Source: Syntrophomonadaceae bacterium
Lineage (GTDB): Bacteria > Bacillota > Dethiobacteria > DTU022
Assembly: GCA_007129055.1 (NCBI GenBank)
Contig: SKWE01000145.1
Location: 1 to 16,311 of the forward strand
Direction: 5' to 3'
DNA: 16,311 bases
Shown here: positions 1 through 6,585 of the stretch, piece by piece
Position numbering within the stretch: position 1 is the stretch's first letter
How the letters are laid out: each line of letters begins with the position of its first letter
Position numbers and translations under genes: made by a program
Notes under the pieces: generated by a model
Database searches by the model: none
Seen by the model: the letters and a program-made list of their open reading frames with translations, nothing else
Told to the model about the DNA's origin: nothing

Positions 1-866
1 ATTTTCGGCTTGCCCGCCGCATTATGTAAAATTCTATCGATATTCAGCGATTCCCCCTGCATCCAGCCGGCAAAGCTTGGTGAAGCAAGCAGGTTGTTGA
101 TTTGAGAGCTCAGGTTAAACCGATCTTTCGAGGGATAAAATGATTCCAGGTTCATTACACCAACCTGGCTGAAAGGTGGGTTTTGAATTTTCTGGATCAG
201 AGAGGCAAGATCCAGATCCATTCCCTGCTGCCAGGCCTGTGAAAGGATTGTTGAGATCAGGATGTGCTCCCGGCTGTTGATCGGATCGGCAGTAATCCCG
301 ATTAAACTTAGCAGGCTGCTGGCAGTACCGCTGACACGATCCTGTAAAAGTTCCAGGTCGCTTATTATTGCCGGCGGCGGGGCTGAAAATGAATTTAATA
401 TTGAGATAGGGATACCGGCAGTGCTGCCCGGGGTATAAATTACAAACTCTGCAGAGTCTTTCAGAAATTGAATGCGCTCTCCATCCTGGTGCCAGGAAGC
501 AAGCCCATTGCGCCAGAGTTCGGCCTGCTGGGCAGCATACTCATCTGGGCTCACCCCTTTCTTGCGGGCATCATCTTCATTGATCCAGGGGCGAAAATCT
601 TCAGGACGCAGCTGGGGAAAAGTCAGCAGCATATTGGTCAGATCACCCTTGGGGTCTATAATAATTGCCGGAATATTATCGAGAGCTGCTTCTTCGAGCA
701 GGCCGATGCATAAGCCGGTTTTCCCGCTGCCGGTCATTCCCACACATACTCCATGGGTAACCATATCCTTGGAATCATACAAAAGAAGACCCTCACCCGT
801 TTTTTTTGCTTCCAGGTCATAAGGCCTTCCAAGGTAGAAAACACCCAGCTTTTCATAATGTTCCAT
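1..866 (-). CDS. HerA/DUF87-type P-loop ATPase, N-terminal part (runs off the left edge)
   Basis: The first 288 codons of a gene whose end lies beyond position 1. The ATG at 866-864 is preceded by a purine-rich stretch (GGGCAGGG) that can serve as ribosome binding site. A Walker A motif, GMTGSGKT, sits at about residues 43-50, followed at 68-75 by IIIDPKGD, the strand and loop typical of HerA/VirB4/TraG-like ATPases that follow a nucleotide-binding site with a DPKGD sequence. The rest is a long soluble region without membrane segments. Members of this superfamily are hexameric DNA-translocating or DNA-processing ATPases, but many stand-alone bacterial members have no proven role. The gene diverges from the RNA methyltransferase gene, with a 209-base gap. 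The family call is good; the substrate and function are unknown, and the Walker B, arginine finger and C-terminal parts cannot be checked here. Confidence 0.75.
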   Translation of the reverse strand, partial: MEHYEKLGVFYLGRPYDLEAKKTGEGLLLYDSKDMVTHGVCVGMTGSGKTGLCIGLLEEAALDNIPAIIIDPKGDLTNMLLTFPQLRPEDFRPWINEDDARKKGVSPDEYAAQQAELWRNGLASWHQDGERIQFLKDSAEFVIYTPGSTAGIPISILNSFSAPPPAIISDLELLQDRVSGTASSLLSLIGITADPINSREHILISTILSQAWQQGMDLDLASLIQKIQNPPFSQVGVMNLESFYPSKDRFNLSSQINNLLASPSFAGWMQGESLNIDRILHNAAGKPK

Positions 867-1075
867 CCCTGCCCGTCCCCTTTCAGTTATGGCAAATTAT
901 TATTTTCCCTTGAATGAAGTTGCAAGTAGTACTAGCCTATATTAGACATTCCCGCCTTTATTCCTGCCAACACGCACTTCGCTTATATTTTTCACAACCC
1001 AGTATTAAGCATCCGCTTCTAATTGCAGTTTATCCCTGAAAGTGCTAAGATGAAAAAAATCCCAGGAGTGATTAT
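867..1075. other. Divergent intergenic region
   Basis: This 209-base gap separates two divergent genes and must carry promoters for both. On the plus strand a convincing promoter is visible at 1023-1051. On the minus strand I see AT-rich stretches but no promoter with good spacing. No small gene with a ribosome binding site was found. Confidence 0.5.
1023..1051 (+). promoter_or_regulatory. Sigma-A-type promoter with extended -10 for the RNA methyltransferase
   Basis: TTGCAG at 1023-1028, a 17-base spacer, then TAAGAT at 1046-1051, with TG at 1043-1044 forming an extended -10. Transcription would start near 1058, leaving a leader of about 18 bases that holds the AGGAG ribosome binding site at 1064-1068. 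Confidence 0.55.
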
Positions 1076-2215
1076 GTGTCTAAGCTTGAACTGATTGCTA
1101 CATCAACTTTTGGCCTGGAAGCCCTTGTTGCCCAGGAACTAAAAGATCTAGGCTACGATGATACCAAAGTAGAAAATGGCAGGGTAACTTTTACAGGTAA
1201 TGAAAGCGCTATCTGCCGCGCAAACCTGTGGCTGCGCACGGCAGACAGGGTCCGCCTGAAGGTAGGAGAATTCAAGGCAACCACCTTCGATGAGCTGTTT
1301 GAAAATACAAAAACCCTGCCCTGGCCTGACATAATTCCTGCAGATGCTGCCTTTCCGGTTGACGGGAAATCAGTACAATCCACGCTGTTCAGCATTTCCG
1401 ACTGCCAGGCAATAGTAAAAAAAGCCGTTGTTGAAAGCATGAAAAAGCGCTACAAAAAAGAATGGTTCGAGGAAAAGGGCCCCCTTTATAAGCTGGAAGT
1501 ATCAATGTTAAAGGATGTGGCCACCCTGACTATCGACACCAGCGGCGATGGGCTGCATAAAAGGGGCTACCGCATTACCGGCAGCGGGGCGCCCTTAAGG
1601 GAAAACCTGGCTGCCGCCATGGTCCTGATTGCCCGCTGGCAGCCTGATATAGCGCTGATTGACCCCTTTTGTGGATCGGGCACCATCCCGATAGAAGCTG
1701 CCATGATCGGCATGAACCTGGCACCGGGAATGAACAGGAATTTTATATCTGAGAAATGGCCGGTTATTGGTCAGGATTTTTGGCGCGAAGCGCGTCGGGA
1801 AACACACGAAAATGCTAAATATGATAATAAATTAGATATAACCGGAACTGACCTGGATCAAAAAGCTGTTGATATAGCCAGGAAAAATGCTGTTGAAGCA
1901 GGAGTGGAAGACGAAATCCATTTTCAGGTTATGCCCTTTAGTGAGCTTAGCTCAAAAAAGAAATACGGTAAAATTATCTGCAACCCGCCTTACGGAGAAA
2001 GACTGGGCAACATGCAGGAAGTGGAGAACCTCTACCGGGAAATGGGTAAGGTTTTCAAAAGGCTGGATACCTGGTCCTTTTATATTCTCAGTGCCCACGA
2101 AAGATTTGAAAACCATTACGGTAAAAGAGCGTCGAAGAGAAGAAAACTTTACCACGGCAACATAAAGGTTCAGTATTACCAGTATTTCGGGCCACGGCCG
2201 CCGAGAAAAATATAA
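1076..2215 (+). CDS. ypsC: THUMP-domain RNA guanine-N2 methyltransferase (RlmL/YpsC type)
   Basis: Predicted class I SAM-dependent RNA methyltransferase of 379 residues, the usual length for the Bacillus YpsC group (COG0116), equivalent to the N-terminal half of E. coli RlmL, which makes m2G in 23S rRNA. An N-terminal THUMP RNA-binding domain covers roughly residues 45-155. The catalytic domain follows, with the SAM-binding loop DPFCGSGT at 196-203 and the catalytic NPPYG at 303-307. The start is GTG, with AGGAG at 1064-1068 seven bases upstream. An ATG at 1074 overlaps the GTG by one base but is out of frame and hits a stop after six codons. The gene is apparently monocistronic with its own promoter. 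Confidence in the family is high; the exact modified base is inferred from relatives. Confidence 0.92.
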   Translation: MSKLELIATSTFGLEALVAQELKDLGYDDTKVENGRVTFTGNESAICRANLWLRTADRVRLKVGEFKATTFDELFENTKTLPWPDIIPADAAFPVDGKSVQSTLFSISDCQAIVKKAVVESMKKRYKKEWFEEKGPLYKLEVSMLKDVATLTIDTSGDGLHKRGYRITGSGAPLRENLAAAMVLIARWQPDIALIDPFCGSGTIPIEAAMIGMNLAPGMNRNFISEKWPVIGQDFWREARRETHENAKYDNKLDITGTDLDQKAVDIARKNAVEAGVEDEIHFQVMPFSELSSKKKYGKIICNPPYGERLGNMQEVENLYREMGKVFKRLDTWSFYILSAHERFENHYGKRASKRRKLYHGNIKVQYYQYFGPRPPRKI

Positions 2216-2506
2216 CAGGTACACCATAACTTTATTAGACAGCTACAGAGATCAGCAGCCATGGCTTGCAAGTAGACAGGCCAGCCCCTGCATGCTTCAT
2301 CATTCCCGGCGTGTATTCGGGGAATATTAATGATATTTAAAACATGTCGATTACATTCACTGAAAAAACACCTCTCTGCCATAAACTATCCTATATATTG
2401 CCAGAATATTCTAAGCTTACTACAACATTTATTGACTACTTATCATAGAAGTGCTATTGTTATAGTAGGATATTTATAAAACACTGTACCGGTGGGAGGG
2501 TTAAAA
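2216..2506. other. Intergenic region before the DUF305/SHOCT unit
   Basis: A 291-base gap with no supported gene. It holds a 6-bp stem (ATTCCC at about 2311, GGGAAT at about 2329) without a T-tract, so it is not a convincing terminator for the methyltransferase gene. The right end carries a clear promoter (2432-2460) and ribosome binding site for the next gene. Confidence 0.5.
2432..2460 (+). promoter_or_regulatory. Sigma-A-type promoter with extended -10 for the SHOCT/DUF305 pair
   Basis: TTGACT at 2432-2437, a 17-base spacer, and TATTGT at 2455-2460, with TG at 2452-2453 as extended -10. This is the best promoter match in the window. The predicted start is near 2467, about 40 bases before the first ATG. 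I see no obvious operator for a known copper regulator around it. Confidence 0.65.
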
Positions 2507-2857
2507 ATGAACCAGGGTCAAAAAACAGCATTGATAATAGGAATTATCATTGTGGCCATTCTGCTCTTTCTTGTTTTGGGCTTTACAATTCTCTGGGGAT
2601 TACGGGGTGGTGGTTTCGGCATGATGGGTCCCGGAATGATGGGAGGTTATGGTGTAATGTTTTTAGTTCCTATCATTTTTTTAGTTGTTTTAGGCCTAAT
2701 TATCTGGGTGGTAGTTGCAGCGCTTCAGAAAACAAACATCAGCACAGAAAGCAGCGCCAGGGCTTCAGACGACCCTTTAGACATACTTAAGCGCAGATAT
2801 GCCCAGGGCGAGATAGACAAAGAAGAATATGAAACGAAAAAGGAAGATCTTACCTGA
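2507..2857 (+). CDS. Small Met-rich membrane protein with C-terminal SHOCT domain
   Basis: A 116-residue protein. Start chosen at ATG 2507 because GGGAGGG lies at 2494-2500, six bases upstream; an in-frame GTG at 2492 overlaps that site and is unlikely. A membrane segment at about 8-30 is followed by the Met/Gly-rich motif GMMGPGMMGG at 38-47, a second membrane segment at 49-73, then a linker and a C-terminal SHOCT (short C-terminal) domain at about 88-115, recognisable from DPLDILKRRYAQGEI and the following EEY. With both ends in the cytoplasm, the Met-rich loop would face outside. The next gene, 25 bases downstream, repeats the Met-rich motif and the SHOCT end, so the two are probably co-transcribed and act together. 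SHOCT is a small domain of unknown biochemistry often attached to membrane proteins. A metal-related role is inference from the Met-rich loop and the DUF305 neighbour. Confidence 0.8.
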   Translation: MNQGQKTALIIGIIIVAILLFLVLGFTILWGLRGGGFGMMGPGMMGGYGVMFLVPIIFLVVLGLIIWVVVAALQKTNISTESSARASDDPLDILKRRYAQGEIDKEEYETKKEDLT

Positions 2858-2882
2858 GAGCCTACGAACAGGGGCGTTTTAC

Positions 2883-3773
2883 ATGAAAAATACAACACTT
2901 GTAGCGATAGCGGTTTTGCTGGTTGTCTTGCTGGGTCTAACAGCTTATACAGCGGTCGTATTATTTATGACCACCAATGCGCAGACTTGCTGTCCTTTTG
3001 TAAATGGTAACAGGCAGTCTTTTCAGAATGAACAGGGCACCGGCCGCGGGTTCGGAATGATGGGGCCTGGACAAATGGGACCCGGGATGATGGGATCAAT
3101 GAATATTTCTATAGAGAATGAACATGATTTTCTGGTTCACATGATTCCCCATCACGAAGAAGCGGTAGCTTCAGCTATTTACTTAAGAGACAATACTGAG
3201 CGCGAAGAGATGAGAGATTTTGCTGAAGATATTATCAGGACCCAAACTGCAGAAATCGAGCAGATGTCTCTATACCTTGACAACTGGTACCCAGATCAAA
3301 GTCATGAGGTCGACTACCAGCCGATGATGCGCGAACTTGAAGGCCTGCGGGGTGACATCCTCGACCGCGCTTTCTTAGAAGATATGATCCCGCACCATAT
3401 GACAGCAGTGATGATGTCACAGCAACTGCTTGCACAGGGCCTGGCGGAACATGAAGAGGTGGCACTCCTGGCTGGAAGTATCCGGAATTCACAGCGAAAT
3501 GAGATCCATATGATGATGAACTGGCTTGCCAACTGGAACAGTTCTGCCCCGCTAACTGGCACGAGGAACTGGACAGCGCTAATCTGGGTTGGAGTGTTGG
3601 CTCTTGCAATTATTATCGCCCTGGCAATCCCGCTGGTTTTTGTTTTAAATGCAGGCAAGTTGTCAACAGGCCCTCCTGCCGACCAGGCGCAGGATATTTT
3701 GAAAAAACGCTACGTTATGGATGAAATCACCCGGGAAGAGTATTTACACGCCCGCAAGGATCTTGACAACTGA
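2883..3773 (+). CDS. Membrane-anchored tandem DUF305 protein with C-terminal SHOCT domain
   Basis: A 296-residue protein; ATG 2883 chosen because AGGGG lies about nine bases upstream, rather than an ATG at 2829 that overlaps the previous gene and has no ribosome binding site. Order: membrane anchor (about 5-28), a CC pair at 36-37, a Met-rich stretch with GMMGPG at 58-63 and GPGMMG at 66-71, two DUF305-like helical repeats each opening with MIPHH (87-91 and 168-172), a second membrane segment (231-256) and a cytoplasmic SHOCT domain (about 267-295). Each repeat closes with a matching helix bearing Q..EI..M and ending in a W. DUF305 is a ferritin-like helical family; the cyanobacterial member CopM binds copper outside the cytoplasm. 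The His/Met content fits extracytoplasmic binding of copper or silver, which is inference. The SHOCT end on a DUF305 protein and the shared motifs with the preceding gene are unusual. Confidence 0.82.
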   Translation: MKNTTLVAIAVLLVVLLGLTAYTAVVLFMTTNAQTCCPFVNGNRQSFQNEQGTGRGFGMMGPGQMGPGMMGSMNISIENEHDFLVHMIPHHEEAVASAIYLRDNTEREEMRDFAEDIIRTQTAEIEQMSLYLDNWYPDQSHEVDYQPMMRELEGLRGDILDRAFLEDMIPHHMTAVMMSQQLLAQGLAEHEEVALLAGSIRNSQRNEIHMMMNWLANWNSSAPLTGTRNWTALIWVGVLALAIIIALAIPLVFVLNAGKLSTGPPADQAQDILKKRYVMDEITREEYLHARKDLDN

Positions 3774-3799
3774 TTTGCCGGCTGGCTTTTACTGGAGCG

Positions 3800-4020
3800 A
3801 TGGAATCTCTACCCCGGGAACTTTGTGATCATTTCACTGCAGGTCATGGCAAATTCAACGCTATTCCTGATATTTCCCTGGCGCCTGATTTACCCTTTGT
3901 GCAGTTTTTACGAAAACTTGATATCAGAAGTTTTGCCTATGTTGTGCTGGAACGTAAAGGCAGACCCATGGGCAAATTGTAGCTGCATCAACAGAAGGCG
4001 AAAGGGCCACAAAGCTATAA
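3800..4020 (+). pseudogene. Probable GAF-domain relic, frameshifted
   Basis: No intact gene fits the 324 bases between the DUF305 gene and the next gene. From 3800 one frame reads as protein-like sequence ending in PFVQFLRKLDIRSFAYVVLE and then RKGRPMG, which resembles the end of a GAF domain (proximity to ...L-x-IRS-x-x-x-V-x-L-x-x-x-GRP-x-G). At about 3973 a one-base shift continues the match as QIVAASTEGERATKL, stopping at 4018-4020. There is no well-spaced ribosome binding site and the first half of a GAF domain is missing. I read it as the decayed 3' piece of a sensor gene. The call rests on pattern memory only and could be wrong; an intact 60-codon reading frame (3800-3982) could instead be a real small gene. 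Confidence 0.4.
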
Positions 4021-4060
4021 CTGCGGTCTGTTCTACTTGCTCTTATAATAAGCTATTCAC

Positions 4061-4099
4061 AAAAACAAAAAGTTAGTGGCCATAACCGACCCCTAACTT
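4061..4099 (-). terminator. Intrinsic terminator after the DUF2937 gene
   Basis: Read on the minus strand, AAGTTAG (4099-4093) pairs with CTAACTT (4076-4070) across a 16-base loop and is followed by TTTGTTTTT (4069-4061). The stem overlaps the stop codon of the DUF2937 gene. The stem is short and AT-rich, so efficiency may be modest. Confidence 0.5.
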
Positions 4100-4655
4100 A
4101 AACTTTTCCCTTCGATTTCTTTCCCGATATTAATGTGCCTAATAATACAACGCCTGCTTTAACCAGGGCATAAAAACCCCAACCCAAAAGCAGTCCTGTC
4201 AGGGCATAGGTAAGGCCTTCAAGGGTGGTCGGAACACCAGGCACAAAATTTTCCCAGGTACCTGCCGCTATGGACCAGTCTACCTCCCGCAGAAATACAA
4301 ACCAGCGTGTAAAGATATTTGCATCCTGCAGGGCCTGGTAAGCAGATTCCAGGCTCTGTACCCGATCCCATAGGTTTTGGATTATTTCACCGGACGAAAC
4401 GAAGACCGTGCTGCCCGAATCAAGATGCTCCCGGATATATTCTTCCAGGGTCAGGCCTAAAGCTTCTGCGGCGGCAACATACTGATTCAGGGCAAGCCTG
4501 GCTTCATCCAGGTGACCACCCAGGCGCTGCATATATTGCCCGTAAAACTGGGGGAACTGGGACAATGCAACCGCCCCAAATATACTAAAAAGCCTATCCA
4601 TTATGCCGTCTACAAATTTAAGTGGCTGGCGTATGGCTTTTGATATCACCGGCAT
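4098..4655 (-). CDS. DUF2937 family membrane protein
   Basis: A 185-residue protein. ATG 4655 is preferred over an in-frame GTG at 4664 because AAGGAG (4669-4664) is eight bases upstream of the ATG and overlaps the GTG. The segment at about 31-52, with LSQFPQFYGQYMQRLGGHLD and EAR following, is the family signature of DUF2937: a hydrophobic stretch, QFP..., a YxQRLGGHLDEA-like helix. The middle is helical and soluble, and a strong membrane segment lies near 145-175, followed by a basic tail. No function is established for the family. It is the last gene of a minus-strand run and is closed by a terminator overlapping its stop. I infer an envelope location only. Confidence 0.72.
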   Translation of the reverse strand: MPVISKAIRQPLKFVDGIMDRLFSIFGAVALSQFPQFYGQYMQRLGGHLDEARLALNQYVAAAEALGLTLEEYIREHLDSGSTVFVSSGEIIQNLWDRVQSLESAYQALQDANIFTRWFVFLREVDWSIAAGTWENFVPGVPTTLEGLTYALTGLLLGWGFYALVKAGVVLLGTLISGKKSKGKV

Positions 4656-4670
4656 CGCCTTCACTCCTTA

Positions 4671-4703
4671 ACAAGAAATCGCATCCTGGGAACACAAGAA
4701 ATC
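4671..4703. repeat. 10-bp direct repeat ACAAGAAATC, two copies
   Basis: ACAAGAAATC occurs at 4671-4680 and again at 4694-4703, a period of 23 bases, in the gap between the flavodoxin-like gene and the DUF2937 gene. It may be chance, or two half-sites of a regulator acting near the downstream gene. Confidence 0.4.
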
Positions 4704-4726
4704 ACAGGGGGTTGGGTTTTTATTAA

Positions 4727-5200
4727 CTATAAAAGTTTGTTTGCCAGCTTACCTACCCTTTTGCCCAGCTGGCGGCATTCTTCTATCGCTGTCTCATCCG
4801 GCTTCCCAATTGATACCACACCATAATGGTTGCCCCTGGCCTGGCCCTGGACAATCATCCCGTGAACCAGAAGCATTTGGACAATGCTCATAACCGTGGT
4901 TTCGCTGCCGCCACCAAGAACCCCTGCGCTGGCAAAAGCGCCACCAACCTTTCCTTCCAGTTTGCCGTGATGCACAACACTGCGATCAAAAAAATCTTTT
5001 ATCGGGCCGGCTGTAATTCCGTAGTACGTAGGGGAACCGACAATTATACCATCATAATCAAGCAGCTGTTCCAGGGTGCAACTGCTAACCTCACAGAGAT
5101 CGGCTTCCGCTCCCGTGGAACGGACCCCAACGGCAACTTCTTCTGCCATCTGCCCGGTATGCCCTGTCCTGCTGTAGTAAACCACCAATATTTTTGCCAT
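4727..5200 (-). CDS. Flavodoxin-like / WrbA-type FMN protein
   Basis: A 157-residue single-domain flavodoxin fold protein. Start taken at ATG 5200 (MAKILVVYYSRTG), with a weak GGCAGG about ten bases upstream; an in-frame TTG at 5224 follows a stop closely and has no good site. The FMN phosphate loop is SRTGHTGQMA at about 10-19. The second FMN loop is GSPTYYGITAG near 58-68, and a third glycine-rich loop is AGVLGGGSE near 93-101. The sequence pattern is that of NAD(P)H:quinone oxidoreductases (WrbA) and short flavodoxins, which carry electrons or reduce quinones in the cytoplasm. A choice between WrbA-like enzyme and electron carrier cannot be made. The gene lies 61 bases after an 80-residue membrane protein gene; the gap contains a run of eight C (G on the coding strand). 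Confidence 0.85.
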   Translation of the reverse strand: MAKILVVYYSRTGHTGQMAEEVAVGVRSTGAEADLCEVSSCTLEQLLDYDGIIVGSPTYYGITAGPIKDFFDRSVVHHGKLEGKVGGAFASAGVLGGGSETTVMSIVQMLLVHGMIVQGQARGNHYGVVSIGKPDETAIEECRQLGKRVGKLANKLL

Positions 5201-5239
5201 TTTAACTAACCTGCCAGTAAACAAAGACAGCAGGTTTCA

Positions 5240-5247
5240 CCCCCCCC
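5240..5247. repeat. Run of eight C
   Basis: An uninterrupted C8 tract (G8 on the coding strand of the neighbouring minus-strand genes) about 40 bases upstream of the flavodoxin-like start. Such tracts can change length by strand slippage and so alter expression, but this is only a possibility. Confidence 0.5.
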
Positions 5248-5261
5248 TTTGCCAGATTAAT

Positions 5262-5504
5262 TCAACGATCCCTTTCGAGATCATAAATAATCTTTTCGAG
5301 GTACCACTCTTCACTGCGCCCCGGATGTTTACTTTTCAGATTTTCCATATATCTTTCTATCGTTTTGTCAGCTTCAGCAGGAGGCAAATTCAGTAACTGA
5401 CGGCATTTATTCCACAACTGATTTTTCTTACCGCCTGCACCGCGGCTGCGTAAGAAAAATAGAAGGGCTATTACTGCAACAATTATAAGAATTACTATAC
5501 CCAT
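5262..5504 (-). CDS. Small N-terminally anchored membrane protein, unknown function
   Basis: An 80-residue protein. The ATG at 5504 has AGAAGG nine bases upstream. Residues 1-18 form one hydrophobic anchor (MGIVILIIVAVIALLFFL) followed by a basic/glycine stop-transfer stretch and then a charged, probably helical cytoplasmic tail rich in Lys, Glu and Arg (NLPPAEADKTIERYMENL and a PGRSEEWYLEKI region). I do not recognise a family. Coding appears real because of the start signal, the orderly membrane topology and the clean spacing to the flavodoxin-like gene downstream. Likely co-transcribed with that gene. Confidence 0.65.
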   Translation of the reverse strand: MGIVILIIVAVIALLFFLRSRGAGGKKNQLWNKCRQLLNLPPAEADKTIERYMENLKSKHPGRSEEWYLEKIIYDLERDR

Positions 5505-5665
5505 TCAGTGCAACCTTCTCTCATTCATTAAGCCTAATCAGGCAGCTATTAAAGTGCAATTAATCTCGCTTAAATGTATAAAGTTTCCCAGGCAGTTCCA
5601 AAATACAAAACTTTCTCCTTCTAGCTGAATACATTTGTCGACCGTTTTGGTGAGGCGATCAACGG
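5505..5665. other. Gap between the MORN gene and the 80-residue protein gene
   Basis: A 161-base gap with no supported gene. A 6-bp hairpin (ACCGTT 5641-5646, AACGGT 5661-5666) touches the stop of the MORN gene but lacks a T-tract on the transcribed strand, so termination here is not clear. A 12-codon TTG-led frame near 5600 has an AAGGAG but is too short to support. Confidence 0.4.
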
Positions 5666-6343
5666 TTAACGTTTTTGGTTAGCCCTTATCTCTTTCAACT
5701 GATCATAAATATTAAAAAGCAAAATAATTAACTCAAGGTAAACCCTCAGGAATACTACCGCAAGAAAGGCGCCAATCGGTATGGTAATTAGCGATACCAA
5801 AAGTGTGCCTATACCTGCCGTGCTGGCGGAAACTATTGCTGCCACAAGCGAACCAAGCACTCCTAAACCTATTCCGATTAACCCGATAATATAAAGAATC
5901 CTGATTATTTTAGGGGTAATCATCTCTTTCATACTGACGTCGAATAGAGACTTTAAAAAACCTTCACCCTGTGACCTGTAGTCGGATTCAGGTTCATCAA
6001 CATAATTATCATCAAGTTCTTCAAAATAATCATCTTCGGCGGGCGCCACATGTTTTCTTTCCCGGATCAGTTCACCTTCATCCCAAACACCTTCAACCTT
6101 ACTTCCATCGGGTTGCATATCTACACCCTGACCATGGCGCTTGCCCGCTTTCCAGTAACCTGAATACTTCCGTCCGTCGGGCCAGGTTATTGTGCCCTGC
6201 CCATCGGGCTTGTCATTTTTCCACTGGCCGGCATATTTGGTGCCATCGGTTTTTACCCAGATTCCCTGGCCATGCCTTTTTCCACCTTCAATATCACCCT
6301 CGTATACACTACCGTCCGGATAAGTATGTTTTCCCTTGCTCAT
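5666..6343 (-). CDS. MORN-repeat protein with C-terminal DUF4282 membrane domain
   Basis: A 225-residue protein. The ATG at 6343 is preceded by AGGAGG at 6360-6355, eleven bases away. Residues 1-92 hold about four MORN repeats, each of the form YxGxW/ YEGDxxxGKxHGQGxxxxxDG (for example GGKRHGQGIW at 20-29 and AGKRHGQGV at 66-74), a beta-hairpin module often found in membrane-associated scaffolding proteins. An acidic linker (about 95-125) leads to a C-terminal domain with two to three membrane segments (about 145-215); its opening FLKSLFDVS and the ITPKIIRILY helix match DUF4282. The repeats probably lie in the cytoplasm and the tail anchors them. MORN plus DUF4282 is an uncommon fusion. The function is unknown; a scaffolding or lipid-binding role is inference. 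Confidence 0.8.
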   Translation of the reverse strand: MSKGKHTYPDGSVYEGDIEGGKRHGQGIWVKTDGTKYAGQWKNDKPDGQGTITWPDGRKYSGYWKAGKRHGQGVDMQPDGSKVEGVWDEGELIRERKHVAPAEDDYFEELDDNYVDEPESDYRSQGEGFLKSLFDVSMKEMITPKIIRILYIIGLIGIGLGVLGSLVAAIVSASTAGIGTLLVSLITIPIGAFLAVVFLRVYLELIILLFNIYDQLKEIRANQKR

Positions 6344-6370
6344 TGTTTAATCAACCTCCTTAGAACTGTC

Positions 6371-6383
6371 ATAAACCGTTTAT
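6371..6383. promoter_or_regulatory. 13-bp inverted repeat ATAAAC-C-GTTTAT upstream of the MORN gene
   Basis: ATAAAC and GTTTAT flank a single C, a perfect 6+1+6 inverted repeat, 28 bases upstream of the MORN gene start. It resembles a regulator binding site or could overlap the -10 region on the minus strand (TATAAA). No regulator gene is adjacent. Confidence 0.4.
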
Positions 6384-6585
6384 AAATTTTTCTTTATCTG
6401 AGCAGCGTAAGCGAACTTCCCATCTAGTAACAATTATCTAACATTAACAGTAGGCAAAATATTTCTACAAAAGCATGGTAAATACCTTCAATCAGAGCAG
6501 ATTCCTTCCTATTAATTTCTATTTTGAAGGATTTCCTACTTTATTGAAGAAATACTATTTATCATAAATTAAGGAAACAGCTTAG

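Noticed and set aside
468..822. Two overlapping plus-strand frames of 81 and 116 codons
   Set aside because: They lie wholly within the minus-strand P-loop ATPase, whose reading has a clear Walker A motif; no ribosome binding site supports the plus frames.
1153..1440. Minus-strand frames inside the RNA methyltransferase
   Set aside because: Shadows of the well-supported plus-strand gene, with no start signals.
2257..2266. Palindrome AGCCATGGCT
   Set aside because: A 10-base palindrome is expected by chance at this length and sits far from any start.
2305..2335. Stem ATTCCC/GGGAAT downstream of the methyltransferase
   Set aside because: Six pairs, no following T-tract, so termination is not supported.
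3825..4076. 83-codon plus-strand frame after the DUF305 gene
   Set aside because: Its protein does not look natural (Cys and Trp scattered, abrupt basic tail) and it overlaps the better GAF-like frame.
5641..5666. Hairpin ACCGTT/AACGGT next to the MORN stop
   Set aside because: Stem of six pairs without a T-tract on the transcribed strand; not called a terminator.
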